Of a stretch of DNA of 64,000 bases, positions 52,721 through 61,508 are shown one piece after another. Origin of the DNA: Brevibacillus dissolubilis (GTDB taxonomy: Bacteria > Bacillota > Bacilli > Brevibacillales > Brevibacillaceae). The translations under genes and the position numbers were made by a program. The notes beneath the pieces were generated by a model. The model searched no databases, was not told the origin of the DNA, and saw nothing but the letters and a program-made list of their open reading frames with translations. The DNA is taken from the NCBI RefSeq assembly GCF_006170445.1, contig NZ_VCNA01000006.1:186001-250000 (forward strand), written 5' to 3'. The stretch's first letter is position 1. Each line of letters opens with the position of its first letter.

Positions 52721-54355
52721 ATGAAAAAACGCTCGTGGCAACAACTCACCTCCGGCACGCTTGCTCTCGTCTTCGGTACCTCTCTGATGACAGGCTCGCC
52801 TGTATCCGCGCAGAACAGTACACCAGCAGGACAAGCCCCTGGCAAGACTGCCCTCACCGCCAACACCCCAGTCACCATCCCGCAAGAAACCAGCTACGCC
52901 AAGCGTCAACTCCGCGCAGCCTGGATCGCCACCGTGGTCAATATCGACTGGCCCACCAAGCCCGGTCTCGCAGTAGAAGAGCAGAAACGTCAATACATCG
53001 CTATCCTCGACGACATGCAGCGCATGGGCATGAACGCGGTGATCGTTCAGGTGAAGCCGACGTCAGACGCTTTTTATCCGTCTGAATATGGCCCATGGTC
53101 CCAATATTTGACCGGCGTGCAGGGCAAAGATCCAGGATACGACCCGCTTGCTTTTCTGATCGAAGAAGCTCACAAGCGCAATCTCGAATTTCATGCCTGG
53201 TTCAACCCATACCGCATCAGTATGAATGATAAGCTCGCCAACCTCGTCCCGAACCATCCGGCCCGCCTGCATCCAGACTGGGTGGTCAGCTACGGCGGTA
53301 AGCTCTACTACAATCCTGGCATTCCGGCGGCTAAAGATTTCGTCACCAACAGCATTTTGGAAGTCGTGAAAAAGTACGACATCGATGCGGTGCATCTGGA
53401 TGACTATTTCTACCCATACCGTGTCGCAGACGTGGAATTCCCCGACGAAGCCACCTACCAAACCTATGGCGCTGCCCAATTCGCCAACAAAGATGACTGG
53501 CGCCGCAACAACACGGATACGTTCGTCTATCAATTATCCACCGCCATCAAGCAAGAGAAGAGCTACGTCAAGTTCGGGATCAGCCCATTCGGCGTGTGGC
53601 GCAACAAAGCGGTAGACCCGACAGGCTCAGATACCCAAGCAGGTCAGACCAACTATGACGATCTTTTTGCCGATACCCGCAAGTGGGCGCAGAATGAATG
53701 GATCGACTATATCGCTCCGCAAGTCTACTGGAACTTCGGTTTCGCCCCGGCCGCCTATGAAAAGGTAACCGACTGGTGGATGAAGCAGACCGAGGGCAAG
53801 AACATCCATCTCTACATCGGACAAGCCGCATACAAAGTAAATGCCAACAACGAGCAATGGGCACAGCCGAACGAACTGCCCAACCAGCTCACATACAATC
53901 TGCAATTCGACCGCATCAACGGCAGCATGTTCTTCAGCGCCAAGGACCTGCGCCGCAACCCGCTTGGTGTCGCCGACCGTCTCGCCAACGATATCTACAA
54001 GCATCCCGCCCTAGTACCTGCCATGCCGTGGCTGGACAACGAAGCGCCGAAGAAGCCGAAGCTCAAAACCGCTGATCCGACCACAGATGGCGTCTTGATC
54101 GAGTGGGAAGACCACAACAAAAATGATGCCGCTTACTTCGTCGTCTACCGTTTTGACGGGGACAAAGTGGGGAATCTGCAGGACGCAACCAAGCTGCTCA
54201 CCACCGTGCGCAACAACGGGGCTGAAGTGCAATTCTTCACCGACAAGACAGCGGTAGACGGGCAAGCGTACACCTATGTGATCACGGCTGCCGACCGCCT
54301 GCATAATGAGAGCAGCGAGAGCAACAGCATTACGCTGAAAGTGAAAAAGAAATAA
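52721..54355 (+). CDS. Secreted GHL10 (YngK-like) glycosidase
   Basis: About 544 aa. Signal peptide (LALVFGTSLMTGSPVSA), then a family 10-like glycosyl hydrolase (GHL10, DUF187) barrel with LRAAWIATVVNIDWP, VQVKPTSDAFYPSEYGPWSQ, FHAWFNPYRIS and AVHLDDYFYP (probable acidic residues). A C-terminal fibronectin-like domain follows (about 455-544). The substrate is unknown; relatives are linked to cell-wall or exopolysaccharide turnover. The ATG at 52721 is chosen because GGGAAGGGG and the signal peptide fit; 18 extra codons upstream do not. Confidence 0.92.
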   Translation: MKKRSWQQLTSGTLALVFGTSLMTGSPVSAQNSTPAGQAPGKTALTANTPVTIPQETSYAKRQLRAAWIATVVNIDWPTKPGLAVEEQKRQYIAILDDMQRMGMNAVIVQVKPTSDAFYPSEYGPWSQYLTGVQGKDPGYDPLAFLIEEAHKRNLEFHAWFNPYRISMNDKLANLVPNHPARLHPDWVVSYGGKLYYNPGIPAAKDFVTNSILEVVKKYDIDAVHLDDYFYPYRVADVEFPDEATYQTYGAAQFANKDDWRRNNTDTFVYQLSTAIKQEKSYVKFGISPFGVWRNKAVDPTGSDTQAGQTNYDDLFADTRKWAQNEWIDYIAPQVYWNFGFAPAAYEKVTDWWMKQTEGKNIHLYIGQAAYKVNANNEQWAQPNELPNQLTYNLQFDRINGSMFFSAKDLRRNPLGVADRLANDIYKHPALVPAMPWLDNEAPKKPKLKTADPTTDGVLIEWEDHNKNDAAYFVVYRFDGDKVGNLQDATKLLTTVRNNGAEVQFFTDKTAVDGQAYTYVITAADRLHNESSESNSITLKVKKK

Positions 54356-54362
54356 GGTTGCT

Positions 54363-54482
54363 ATGGACTATGTTCGTATCTTTGGAATGGCTGTATGCAG
54401 TGTGGTTGTATTGGTGGGAGTCAACATGGGAACTTCCTTATTGACAGCCACTCAAGGCAAAGCACACATTGAATTTGTTTAA
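54363..54482 (+). CDS. 39-aa hydrophobic peptide
   Basis: A short frame 7 bases after the glycosidase stop, ATG at 54363, with AAGG just upstream. It has one hydrophobic helix (VRIFGMAVCSVVVLVGVNMG) and a short polar tail ending HIEFV. It may be a small membrane protein cotranscribed with the glycosidase. No family is recognised and the frame is short, so it could be chance. Confidence 0.42.
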   Translation: MDYVRIFGMAVCSVVVLVGVNMGTSLLTATQGKAHIEFV

Positions 54483-54498
54483 CATCATAGCTTACCGT

Positions 54499-54528
54499 AA
54501 ACATCCTTTTCAGTGAAAAGGGTGTTTT
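54499..54528 (+). terminator. Terminator after the glycosidase unit
   Basis: AACATCCTTTTC pairs with GAAAAGGGTGTT around AGT, followed by TTTG. Confidence 0.75.
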
Positions 54529-54605
54529 TGCCTTGTTCATTTATTTTTTTGAATCTTTTGCAAAAATATGCTCTAATAAAAATAAGTAAAGGGGGAACGC
54601 ACATC

Positions 54606-56078
54606 ATGCGGATTCATAAAAACGGCTGGGTGCATCACCTGCTGACAGCAGCCCTACAAAAGGCAGACCAGCTCGAACAAGCGATGCATCTCTACAAAAC
54701 AGCGCTTGACCAGGCGTATGAGGGAATCATCATCGTCGACCCCGTGGGTACTGTCTTGTTTACCAATCATATGTACGCAGCTTTTTTAGATAGAGAAATC
54801 GAGCAACTCATCGGCAAGCCTGTCACCGATGTGGTGGAGAACACCCGGATGCATATCGTCGCCCGCACCGGGAAGGCAGAGGTAGCTTCCCTGCAAAAAA
54901 TCAATGGTCAGCAAATGATCGCCAACCGTGTCCCGATCATCGACAACGGCGAAGTAAAAGCGGTTGTGGGCAAGATCATGTTTCAGGATGTCAACGATCT
55001 GTTCGAGATGAATACCAAGTTTGAGCGGGTCAAGCGGGAGCTTGCATTTTACAAGGGGGAGCTGAACAAGCGGCTTAGGGCCAAGTATACCTTTGACAGC
55101 ATGATTGGCACCAGCCCTGCGCTCGATGAGGTGAAGAAGCTGTCCAGACGCGCCGCCCAGAGCAATTCTACCATCCTGATCACCGGCGAGAGCGGGACTG
55201 GTAAAGAGCTGCTCGCCCACGCCATCCACGACGAAAGCAAACGGCACGCAGGCCCGCTCATCCGGGTCAACTGTGCGGCGATCCCGGAGACGCTCTTTGA
55301 GTCAGAGCTGTTCGGGTACAAGGAAGGCTCTTTTACCGGGGCGAAGAAGTCCGGGCAGAAGGGGAAATTCGCGCTGGCGGACAAAGGGACGATCTTCCTC
55401 GATGAGATCAGCGAATTGCCGCTCAGCATGCAGGTGAAGCTCCTGCGCGTCCTGCAGGAAAAAGAGATCGAACCTGTAGGCGCAGAATATCCCGAACCGA
55501 TTGACGTGCGCATCATCGCGGCGACCAATAAGCCATTGGACAAGCTGGTAGCTGAGGGCAAATTTCGCCAAGACTTGTTCTACCGCCTGCATGTGGTGAC
55601 GATCGACATCCCGGCCCTGCGCGAGCGGCCCGAGGATATCACACTGCTGGCTGATCACATGCTCCAGCAGCTCGCCCAAGAGACCGATATCCCGGTCAGA
55701 GGCATCGACCAGGGAGCGAAGGATCGGCTCACCCGCTACAGCTGGCCGGGGAATATCCGTGAGCTGCGCAATGTGCTGGAGCGAGCCATCCATGTAAAAG
55801 ACGGGGAGATGATCACCGAAGAGGATCTGCCGGCGATGGTAAGAGAGGGGACGGCATACACACTGTCAACAGGTTCATCCCACTCTGCCGCCGTCGCATC
55901 ATCCCAGGAACCATCGCAGCTTACGCTGGACGGTGCATTGGAACAGGCCGAACAGATGATCATCCGGCAAGCCTTGGAGCAGGAGAAGGGGAATAAGCTG
56001 GCGGCTGCACGAAGGCTCGGGGTCAGTAAGTCCAGCTTTTATGCGAAGCTGCAGAAGTATCAGATTGGGGACGAATAG
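54606..56078 (+). CDS. Sigma-54-dependent transcriptional activator
   Basis: About 490 aa. N-terminal PAS sensor (about 25-125), AAA+ domain (about 160-400) with Walker A GESGTGKE, the sigma-54 contact loop GSFTGA (a GAFTGA variant) and Walker B GTIFLDEISELP, and a C-terminal Fis-type HTH (KLAAARRLGVSKSSFYAKLQ). Start ATG 54606 with AAGGGGGAA. It lies directly upstream of the ketone-body operon, which carries a -24/-12 promoter and repeated TGTCTAT half-sites, so it is almost certainly that operon's activator. The PAS domain presumably senses a metabolite such as acetoacetate. Confidence 0.94.
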   Translation: MRIHKNGWVHHLLTAALQKADQLEQAMHLYKTALDQAYEGIIIVDPVGTVLFTNHMYAAFLDREIEQLIGKPVTDVVENTRMHIVARTGKAEVASLQKINGQQMIANRVPIIDNGEVKAVVGKIMFQDVNDLFEMNTKFERVKRELAFYKGELNKRLRAKYTFDSMIGTSPALDEVKKLSRRAAQSNSTILITGESGTGKELLAHAIHDESKRHAGPLIRVNCAAIPETLFESELFGYKEGSFTGAKKSGQKGKFALADKGTIFLDEISELPLSMQVKLLRVLQEKEIEPVGAEYPEPIDVRIIAATNKPLDKLVAEGKFRQDLFYRLHVVTIDIPALRERPEDITLLADHMLQQLAQETDIPVRGIDQGAKDRLTRYSWPGNIRELRNVLERAIHVKDGEMITEEDLPAMVREGTAYTLSTGSSHSAAVASSQEPSQLTLDGALEQAEQMIIRQALEQEKGNKLAAARRLGVSKSSFYAKLQKYQIGDE

Positions 56079-56092
56079 TGGAATACTAGTCT

Positions 56093-56118
56093 GCCTGCCG
56101 TCGCGGTGGGCTTTTTCT
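56093..56118 (+). terminator. Terminator after the activator
   Basis: GCCTGCC pairs with GGTGGGC around GTCGC (with G-T pairs), followed by TTTTTCTTT. Confidence 0.75.
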
Positions 56119-56155
56119 TTATGTTTGATCCGTTATTTTGGTCTTCTTACAGACT

Positions 56156-56239
56156 TGTCTATAAACACGATAAATAGACATGAGATTCCATGAAACCGGA
56201 ATAAAAATCCGTATTCTCGGAAAAACACAACTTGTCTAT
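56156..56239. promoter_or_regulatory. Upstream activator half-sites
   Basis: TGTCTAT at 56156-56162 is inverted as ATAGACA at 56174-56180, and TGTCTAT recurs at 56233-56239. They lie 60-140 bases upstream of the -24 element, where enhancer-binding proteins bind. Confidence 0.6.
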
Positions 56240-56296
56240 CCCCGTCCCTTCTGCAAAAAATGGCGAATTATGTACAATCTTAGCTTTTAACTGAAT

Positions 56297-56312
56297 TGGC
56301 ACGCTACTTGCT
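56297..56312 (+). promoter_or_regulatory. Sigma-54 promoter of the ketone-body operon
   Basis: TTGGCAC-GCTAC-TTGCT matches the -24/-12 consensus TGGCAC-N5-TTGC exactly in its invariant GG and GC positions. It lies 66 bases upstream of the CoA transferase start. Confidence 0.88.
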
Positions 56313-56377
56313 ATGTATTGAAAGCGGTTACTAATAAAATCAACATAAACAACCAATACAAAGGGGTGTGAATTGAG

Positions 56378-57067
56378 ATGAAAGTACAATCAAGCATTCA
56401 ACAAGCTCTCGAAGGGATTACCGATGGCATGACCATCATGGTAGGCGGCTTCGGACTGGTTGGAATTCCCGAGCATCTGATCCTTGGTCTGTATGAGAAA
56501 GGTGTCAAAGACCTGACCGTCATCTCCAACAACTGCGGGGTGGACGACTGGGGTCTGGGGATTCTTTTGCAGAACCGTCAGATTAAAAAAATGATCTCCT
56601 CCTATGTTGGTGAAAATAAAGAATTCGAGCGCCAATTCCTCTCTGGTGAGCTGGAAGTAGAGCTGGTGCCACAAGGTACGCTGGCAGAACGTGTCCGCGC
56701 AGGCGGAGCAGGGATTCCGGCATTCTATACTCCGGCAGGCGTCGGTACCGTGATTGCGGAAAACAAAGAAACCCGCACCTTCAACGGCAAAGAATACGTA
56801 CTCGAAACCGGGCTTCGTGCTGATTTTGCCCTGGTCAAGGCTTTCCGTGGTGACACCTACGGCAACCTGATCTACAACAAAACCGCGCGCAACTTCAACC
56901 CAATCATGGCGACAGCAGGGGCAATTACAATTGCGGAGGTAGAGGAGCTCGTGGAAGTCGGCAGCCTCGATCCAGACAGTGTCCATACGCCAAGCGTCTA
57001 TGTCCAACGCATCATCCAGCGCGACCACTACGAGAAGCGCATCGAAAAACGTACGGTGAAAAAGTAA
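56378..57067 (+). CDS. scoA: 3-oxoacid CoA-transferase subunit A
   Basis: 229 aa. Class I CoA transferase alpha subunit: GMTIMVGGFGLVGIPEHLIL (CoA/ glycine motif), GAGIPAFYTPAGVGTVIAEN and GNLIYNKTARNFNPIMATA. With subunit B it moves CoA from succinyl-CoA or acetyl-CoA to acetoacetate. AAAGGGGTGTG precedes the ATG. First gene of a four-gene operon behind the sigma-54 promoter, the same gene set as B. subtilis yxjC-scoA-scoB-yxjF. Confidence 0.95.
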   Translation: MKVQSSIQQALEGITDGMTIMVGGFGLVGIPEHLILGLYEKGVKDLTVISNNCGVDDWGLGILLQNRQIKKMISSYVGENKEFERQFLSGELEVELVPQGTLAERVRAGGAGIPAFYTPAGVGTVIAENKETRTFNGKEYVLETGLRADFALVKAFRGDTYGNLIYNKTARNFNPIMATAGAITIAEVEELVEVGSLDPDSVHTPSVYVQRIIQRDHYEKRIEKRTVKK

Positions 57068-57085
57068 AAGGAGGGGGAAGAAAAC

Positions 57086-57742
57086 ATGCTTACAAGAGAA
57101 CAAATCGCTATGCGTGCGGCAAAAGAAATCCAAGACGGCTTTTATGTCAATCTGGGGATCGGGATTCCGACACTGGTAGCCAACTATATCCCAAGCGATA
57201 TGCGGGTTGTACTCCAATCCGAAAACGGACTGCTTGGCATTGGGCCGTATCCATCTGAGGACGAGCTTGACCCGGATATGATCAATGCAGGGAAAGAGAC
57301 GATCACGATGATTCCGGGAGCGAGCCTGTTTGACAGTGCGGAGTCGTTTGCGATGATCCGCGGCGGTCACATCGACTTGGCGATCCTTGGTGCGATGGAA
57401 GTATCCCAGAACGGTGACCTGGCCAACTGGATGATCCCAGGGAAAATGGTTAAAGGCATGGGCGGCGCGATGGATCTCGTTCACGGAGCGAAGCGCATCG
57501 TCGTCATCATGGAGCACGTCAACAAATACGGAGAACCGAAGATTCTGAAAACGTGCAGCCTGCCACTCACAGGCAAAGGCGTGGTCAACCGCATCATCAC
57601 CGACCGTGCTGTCATCGATGTGACCCCAGAAGGTCTCACGCTGGTTGAAGTGGTTGAGGGCTACACCGTAGAAGACATTATTGCCTGTACTGAGGCGGAA
57701 CTGAGCGTTTCCCCAACACTGACACAACTAAGAGGTGAATAA
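57086..57742 (+). CDS. scoB: 3-oxoacid CoA-transferase subunit B
   Basis: 218 aa. The catalytic glutamate is Glu46 in [12 protein letters not shown], the class I signature SENG. The N-terminus ALAV-like segment [14 protein letters not shown] and [15 protein letters not shown] are standard. Forms the (alpha-beta) enzyme with scoA, 18 bases upstream. AAGGAGGGGGAAG precedes the ATG. Confidence 0.96.
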   Translation: MLTREQIAMRAAKEIQDGFYVNLGIGIPTLVANYIPSDMRVVLQSENGLLGIGPYPSEDELDPDMINAGKETITMIPGASLFDSAESFAMIRGGHIDLAILGAMEVSQNGDLANWMIPGKMVKGMGGAMDLVHGAKRIVVIMEHVNKYGEPKILKTCSLPLTGKGVVNRIITDRAVIDVTPEGLTLVEVVEGYTVEDIIACTEAELSVSPTLTQLRGE

Positions 57743-57745
57743 AAC

Positions 57746-59065
57746 ATGCTGAGTATGATTGGATTGGCCGGGGGGCTTGGCCTCCTGATCTGGTTGACGA
57801 TGAGAGGGATGAACCTGCTGATTGCAGCTCCCTTGTGTGCTTTGTTTTTGGCGGTATTAAGCGGTATTCCATTATTCCCCCAACTCGCTGGTGAAGGTGT
57901 TCCCAGCTTGGTTGGTAACTACATGACTGGATTTTCCGGATTCGTTTCTTCTTGGTTCCTCATGTTCTTATTAGGTTCTATTTTCGGAAAAGTCATGGAG
58001 GATTCTGGGGCCGCAGATGCTGTCTCCAAGTGGGTCGTTACCCGTCTTGGCATGAAGCAGGCCGTTCTCGCGGTTGTAGCTGCTTGTGCGATCCTGACTT
58101 ATGGCGGTGTAAGCTTGTTCGTCGTAGCCTTCTCCGTCTATCCGCTGGCGCTTAGTCTGTTTAAGCAGGCGAACCTGCCACGCCGCTTTATCCCGGCTGC
58201 ATTGGGATTTGGTTCCATTACATTTACCATGACGTCTGCAGGTTCCCCAGAGATTCAGAACTGGATTCCGATCGAATACCTCAAAACCACACCGTTAGCC
58301 GGTTGGGAAGTAAGCTTGATCGTTGCTGTATTCATGATGATCTTTGGATACTGGTGGCTGAAACGCATGGTTGCCAAAGCGGTTGCCAATGGTGAAAAAT
58401 TCGAAGATCGCGAAGGGGACCCTGTGTTTACCGAACGCGATTTGCCGAACCCGATTTTGTCCGTCATTCCATTGCTGGTCGTACTTGTTATTTCTTTCGT
58501 CTACCATGATAGCCTGAAGCAGTCTGCCTTGATCATTGCTCTGTTGGGTGGTGTGATTGCGACTTGGGCGCTGAACTACAAATATATTAAAAACGTGTGG
58601 GAATCCGCATCTGTAGCTACACTCGGATCATTGATCGCAATCGCCAACACAGCGGCGGTCGTAGGTTTTGGTGCTGTAGCAAAAGAAAGTGCTGCCTTCA
58701 CTGCAGCGGTGGATGCGTTTACATCTCTGCCGGGGAACCCATTGATCGGCGCAGCGATTGCAGTCAGTGTGGTCGCAGGTATGACAGGTTCTGCTTCAGG
58801 TGGTCAGGTTATTGCTCTTCCATTGCTGGCACCTGGTTATTTGGACGCCGGGGTCAATCCAGAAGCGCTTCACCGTGTCGTTGCTCTCGCTTCCGGTGCC
58901 CTTGATGCCTTGCCGCACAACGGATATGTAGTTACGACGATCCGGGGTATTTGTGGTGAGACACATAAAGCCGCCTATGGACCACTTGCGATGCTGACAG
59001 CTGTCGTACCAACGATTGGTCTTATTATCGCAGTTGTACTGTTTTCATTTGGTCTAGGCCTCTAG
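57746..59065 (+). CDS. GntP family permease, probable 3-hydroxybutyrate or acetoacetate transporter
   Basis: 439 aa, about 12 hydrophobic segments, including GGVSLFVVAFSVYPLALSLF and ALPLLAPGYLDAGVNPEALH (the GntP substrate region). The family includes gluconate permeases, but members inside CoA-transferase/hydroxybutyrate operons (B. subtilis YxjC) are believed to carry short hydroxy- or keto-acids. AGAGGTGA at the end of scoB acts as ribosome site; the ATG is 3 bases after the scoB stop. Confidence 0.9.
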   Translation: MLSMIGLAGGLGLLIWLTMRGMNLLIAAPLCALFLAVLSGIPLFPQLAGEGVPSLVGNYMTGFSGFVSSWFLMFLLGSIFGKVMEDSGAADAVSKWVVTRLGMKQAVLAVVAACAILTYGGVSLFVVAFSVYPLALSLFKQANLPRRFIPAALGFGSITFTMTSAGSPEIQNWIPIEYLKTTPLAGWEVSLIVAVFMMIFGYWWLKRMVAKAVANGEKFEDREGDPVFTERDLPNPILSVIPLLVVLVISFVYHDSLKQSALIIALLGGVIATWALNYKYIKNVWESASVATLGSLIAIANTAAVVGFGAVAKESAAFTAAVDAFTSLPGNPLIGAAIAVSVVAGMTGSASGGQVIALPLLAPGYLDAGVNPEALHRVVALASGALDALPHNGYVVTTIRGICGETHKAAYGPLAMLTAVVPTIGLIIAVVLFSFGLGL

Positions 59066-59111
59066 GTATCGATATATGAAGAAGATTTCGGTTAAGGGAG
59101 CGGAATACAAG

Positions 59112-59897
59112 ATGAGTCAAACCATGCAGGACAAAACGATTTTTATCACAGGAGCGGCAAGCGGAATTGGTCTGGAATTGGCACGAGCGTTCGCTCAGGC
59201 GGGCGGCAAAATCGTGATCAGTGACCTGAATGCGGCGCAAGCCCAGCAGGCAGCCGAAGAGCTCAAGCAGCAGGGCTATCAGGCAATCGGGCTTGGATGC
59301 AATGTAGCCAATGAAGAGGAGATCGCAGAAGGAATCGCTCAGGCCGTAGAGCAATTCGGCAGCCTGGATGTCGTGATTAACAACGCAGGTCTGCAATATG
59401 TCTCCCCGCTCGAAGACTTCCCGACTGAAAAATTCGATCTGATGCTCCGTGTGATGCTGACCGCTCCGTTCGTGGCGATCAAGCATGCCTTCCCGATCAT
59501 GAAGGAGCAAGGCTTCGGGAGAATCATCAACATGGCCTCCATCAACGGCCTCGTCGGCTTCGCCGGTAAAGCAGCTTACAACAGCGCCAAGCACGGTGTC
59601 ATCGGCTTGACCAAAGTAGCTGCCCTCGAAGGCGCTGCACACGGCATCACCGTCAATGCCATCTGCCCAGGCTACGTGGACACCCCACTCGTCCGCAACC
59701 AACTCGCCGACCTCGCCCGCACCCGCAACGTCGAGCTGGAAAAGGTGCTCGAAGAAGTCATCTACCCACTCGTCCCACAAAAACGCCTCCTCAATGTGCA
59801 GGAAATCGCTGACTATGCGCTGTTCCTTGCAAGCGAGCAGGCCAAAGGCGTTACCGGACAGGCAGTCGTAATCGACGGCGGCTATACCGCACAATAA
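59112..59897 (+). CDS. 3-hydroxybutyrate dehydrogenase (SDR)
   Basis: 261 aa, the usual length of D-3-hydroxybutyrate dehydrogenase. NAD motif TGAASGIGLELARA, NNAGLQYVSPLEDFP, catalytic Ser-Tyr-Lys in MASINGL and YNSAKHG, and the family-specific tail ALFLASEQAKGVTGQAVVID. The LQYVSP segment is typical of 3-hydroxybutyrate enzymes. The ATG at 59112 is chosen for AAGGGAGCGG; a longer frame from 59076 has no ribosome site. Oxidises 3-hydroxybutyrate to acetoacetate for the CoA transferase. Last gene of the operon. Confidence 0.93.
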   Translation: MSQTMQDKTIFITGAASGIGLELARAFAQAGGKIVISDLNAAQAQQAAEELKQQGYQAIGLGCNVANEEEIAEGIAQAVEQFGSLDVVINNAGLQYVSPLEDFPTEKFDLMLRVMLTAPFVAIKHAFPIMKEQGFGRIINMASINGLVGFAGKAAYNSAKHGVIGLTKVAALEGAAHGITVNAICPGYVDTPLVRNQLADLARTRNVELEKVLEEVIYPLVPQKRLLNVQEIADYALFLASEQAKGVTGQAVVIDGGYTAQ

Positions 59898-59920
59898 AAT
59901 CATAGAATCACTTTGTACAC

Positions 59921-59950
59921 AAAGCTGTTGGATTCTCATCCAACAGCTTT
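59921..59950 (+). terminator. Hairpin after the ketone-body operon
   Basis: AAAGCTGTTGGAT pairs perfectly with ATCCAACAGCTTT around TCTC; no T run follows the stem. Confidence 0.65.
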
Positions 59951-59979
59951 ACCCATGTTTTGCTATTATTTTATATAGA

Positions 59980-60105
59980 GGCTGGATACTCCACGGAGAG
60001 TGAGGATGGATGATCTGTTTGTAAGGAGACCGGCCGAACGAAGTGAGGGAAAGGCGACTGGAAAACAGATCATCCGTCCTCACTCTTCTCCTCCGGAGTT
60101 ATACA
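59980..60105. repeat. About 125-bp imperfect palindrome
   Basis: GAGTGAGGATGGATGATCTGTTT at 59998-60020 pairs with 60063-60085 with one mismatch; an outer pair, ACTCC..GGA with TCC.GGAGT, extends it. The loop holds GACCGGCCGAACG. It stands alone before hemQ and is too large for a terminator. It resembles the palindromes at 4664-5037 and 5352-5572 in scale. Confidence 0.75.
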
Positions 60106-60167
60106 CCTATCGTCCCTTATGCTATACTGATTAATGGTTATCTCATGACAAAAGGAGTTGTTCACTC

Positions 60168-60926
60168 ATGGAATTGAAACCAAGTGAAGCGTTGCTTACT
60201 CTGGAAGGCTGGTATTCCTTCCACGATTTTCGCAAAATAGATTGGGAGAAATGGAAACTCACACCAGAAGACGAGCGTCAAGCAGCGATTGAAGAACTGC
60301 AGGCCCTCTTCAACGAGTGGGACGAGAACGAACAGGCAGGCCAAGGCAGCACAGCGATCTATACCGTGCAAGGCCACAAAGCAGACATCGTGTTCATGTT
60401 CTGCCGCCCAACGATGGAAGAGATTTATGAAATCAAAACCAAATTCAACAAAACAGCGTTCGCTGACTTTACCTTCAATGACTATTCCTATGTCTCCGTC
60501 GTAGAGTTGTCCAACTATGTGAACAACCCAGGCGAAGATCCAAAAGCAGATCCACGCGTGCAGGAGCGTCTCTACCCAGCTCTGCCAAAATGGAAACATA
60601 TCTGCTTCTACCCAATGAACAAGAAGCGTTCCGGCAATGACAACTGGTACATGCTCTCCATGGAAGAGCGCCGCGAGATGATGCGTTCCCACGGGATGTA
60701 TGGCCGCAAATACGCAGGCCGCATCAAGCAAGTGATCTCCGGTTCTGTCGGCTTCGACGATTGGGAGTGGGGCGTAACGCTGTTCTCCAACGATCCATTG
60801 GAGTTCAAGCACATCATCTATGAAATGCGTTTTGACGAAGTAAGCGCGCGTTTCGGTGAGTTCGGCACGTTCTTCGTAGGGAACATCCTTACCAGAGAAG
60901 GTGTACATAGCTTGTTGGAAGTGTAA
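60168..60926 (+). CDS. hemQ: Coproheme decarboxylase HemQ
   Basis: 252 aa chlorite-dismutase-fold protein. The haem ligand region [19 protein letters not shown] (His175) and the catalytic tyrosine Tyr148 in CFYPMNKKR are those of HemQ/ChdC, the last enzyme of the coproporphyrin-dependent haem pathway of Gram-positive bacteria. It oxidatively decarboxylates coproheme III to haem b. AAAGGAGTTG precedes the ATG. Monocistronic with its own terminator. Confidence 0.96.
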   Translation: MELKPSEALLTLEGWYSFHDFRKIDWEKWKLTPEDERQAAIEELQALFNEWDENEQAGQGSTAIYTVQGHKADIVFMFCRPTMEEIYEIKTKFNKTAFADFTFNDYSYVSVVELSNYVNNPGEDPKADPRVQERLYPALPKWKHICFYPMNKKRSGNDNWYMLSMEERREMMRSHGMYGRKYAGRIKQVISGSVGFDDWEWGVTLFSNDPLEFKHIIYEMRFDEVSARFGEFGTFFVGNILTREGVHSLLEV

Positions 60927-60937
60927 AAAACAGATCA

Positions 60938-60981
60938 AAAGCGGGTAACGGCCAAATCAGGCGGTTACCCGTTTTTTTATA
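60938..60981 (+). terminator. Terminator after hemQ
   Basis: AGCGGGTAAC pairs with GTTACCCGT and is followed by seven T residues. Confidence 0.9.
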
Positions 60982-61006
60982 GGGAACAATCAAGGTAGAA
61001 ATACAT

Positions 61007-61058
61007 TTGACATAACACTATAAGGTGTTACAATAACTTATGACACCAAATGGTGTTA
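61007..61058 (+). promoter_or_regulatory. Sigma-A promoter with two ArsR-type operators
   Basis: TTGACA (61007-61012) and TACAAT (61029-61034) are 16 bases apart. Operator 1 TAACAC-N6-GTGTTA (61013-61030) lies between the two boxes; operator 2 (61041-61058) is GACACCAAATGGTGTTA-like. Their centres are 28 bp apart. They fit autoregulation by the ArsR protein encoded as second gene. Confidence 0.82.
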
Positions 61059-61081
61059 TATTGAAACTTGGAGGCATCATC

Positions 61082-61507
61082 ATGCAAACACAAGGAACCT
61101 TACCAGAAATCCGCAAAACGATTGTACTCAATGCTCCGATTGAAAAAGTATGGAAAGCGGTTGCCACATCAGAAGGCATTGCTTCATGGTGGATGCCAAA
61201 TACGTTTGAACCTGTTTTGGGACGTGACTTCATCCTTCATGCAGGTAATTTCGGGGATTCCCCTTGTAAAGTAACAGAACTCGATCCACCGAACCGACTC
61301 AGCTTTGACTGGGGGAAGGATTGGCAGCTTACGTTTGAATTAAAGACAGTAGAGGATGGAAAAACAGAGTTCACACTGATTCATTCTGGCTGGGATGCAG
61401 ACAAGGTCACTGAATTCGGACAACCTCACTCGGTCATTCGTGGCATCATGGACGGTGGATGGGAGAAAATCGTCAAAGAAAATCTTCCTGCATCGATCGA
61501 GGCTTAA
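61082..61507 (+). CDS. SRPBCC/AHSA1-type ligand-binding protein
   Basis: About 141 aa with the AHSA1 (Bet v 1-like) pattern: IRKTIVLNAPIEKVWKAVAT, IASWWMPNTFEPVLG and LSFDWGKDWQLTF. The ATG at 61082 has TTGGAGGC 7 bases upstream. Proteins of this type usually occur beside an ArsR regulator, as here, and are thought to bind or neutralise hydrophobic small molecules. The ArsR gene begins 2 bases after the stop. Confidence 0.9.
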   Translation: MQTQGTLPEIRKTIVLNAPIEKVWKAVATSEGIASWWMPNTFEPVLGRDFILHAGNFGDSPCKVTELDPPNRLSFDWGKDWQLTFELKTVEDGKTEFTLIHSGWDADKVTEFGQPHSVIRGIMDGGWEKIVKENLPASIEA

Positions 61508-61508
61508 C

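Noticed and set aside
56390-57727. 445-codon open frame antisense to the CoA transferase genes
   Set aside because: It spans two well-defined genes and the gap between them, and shows no domain or start signal.
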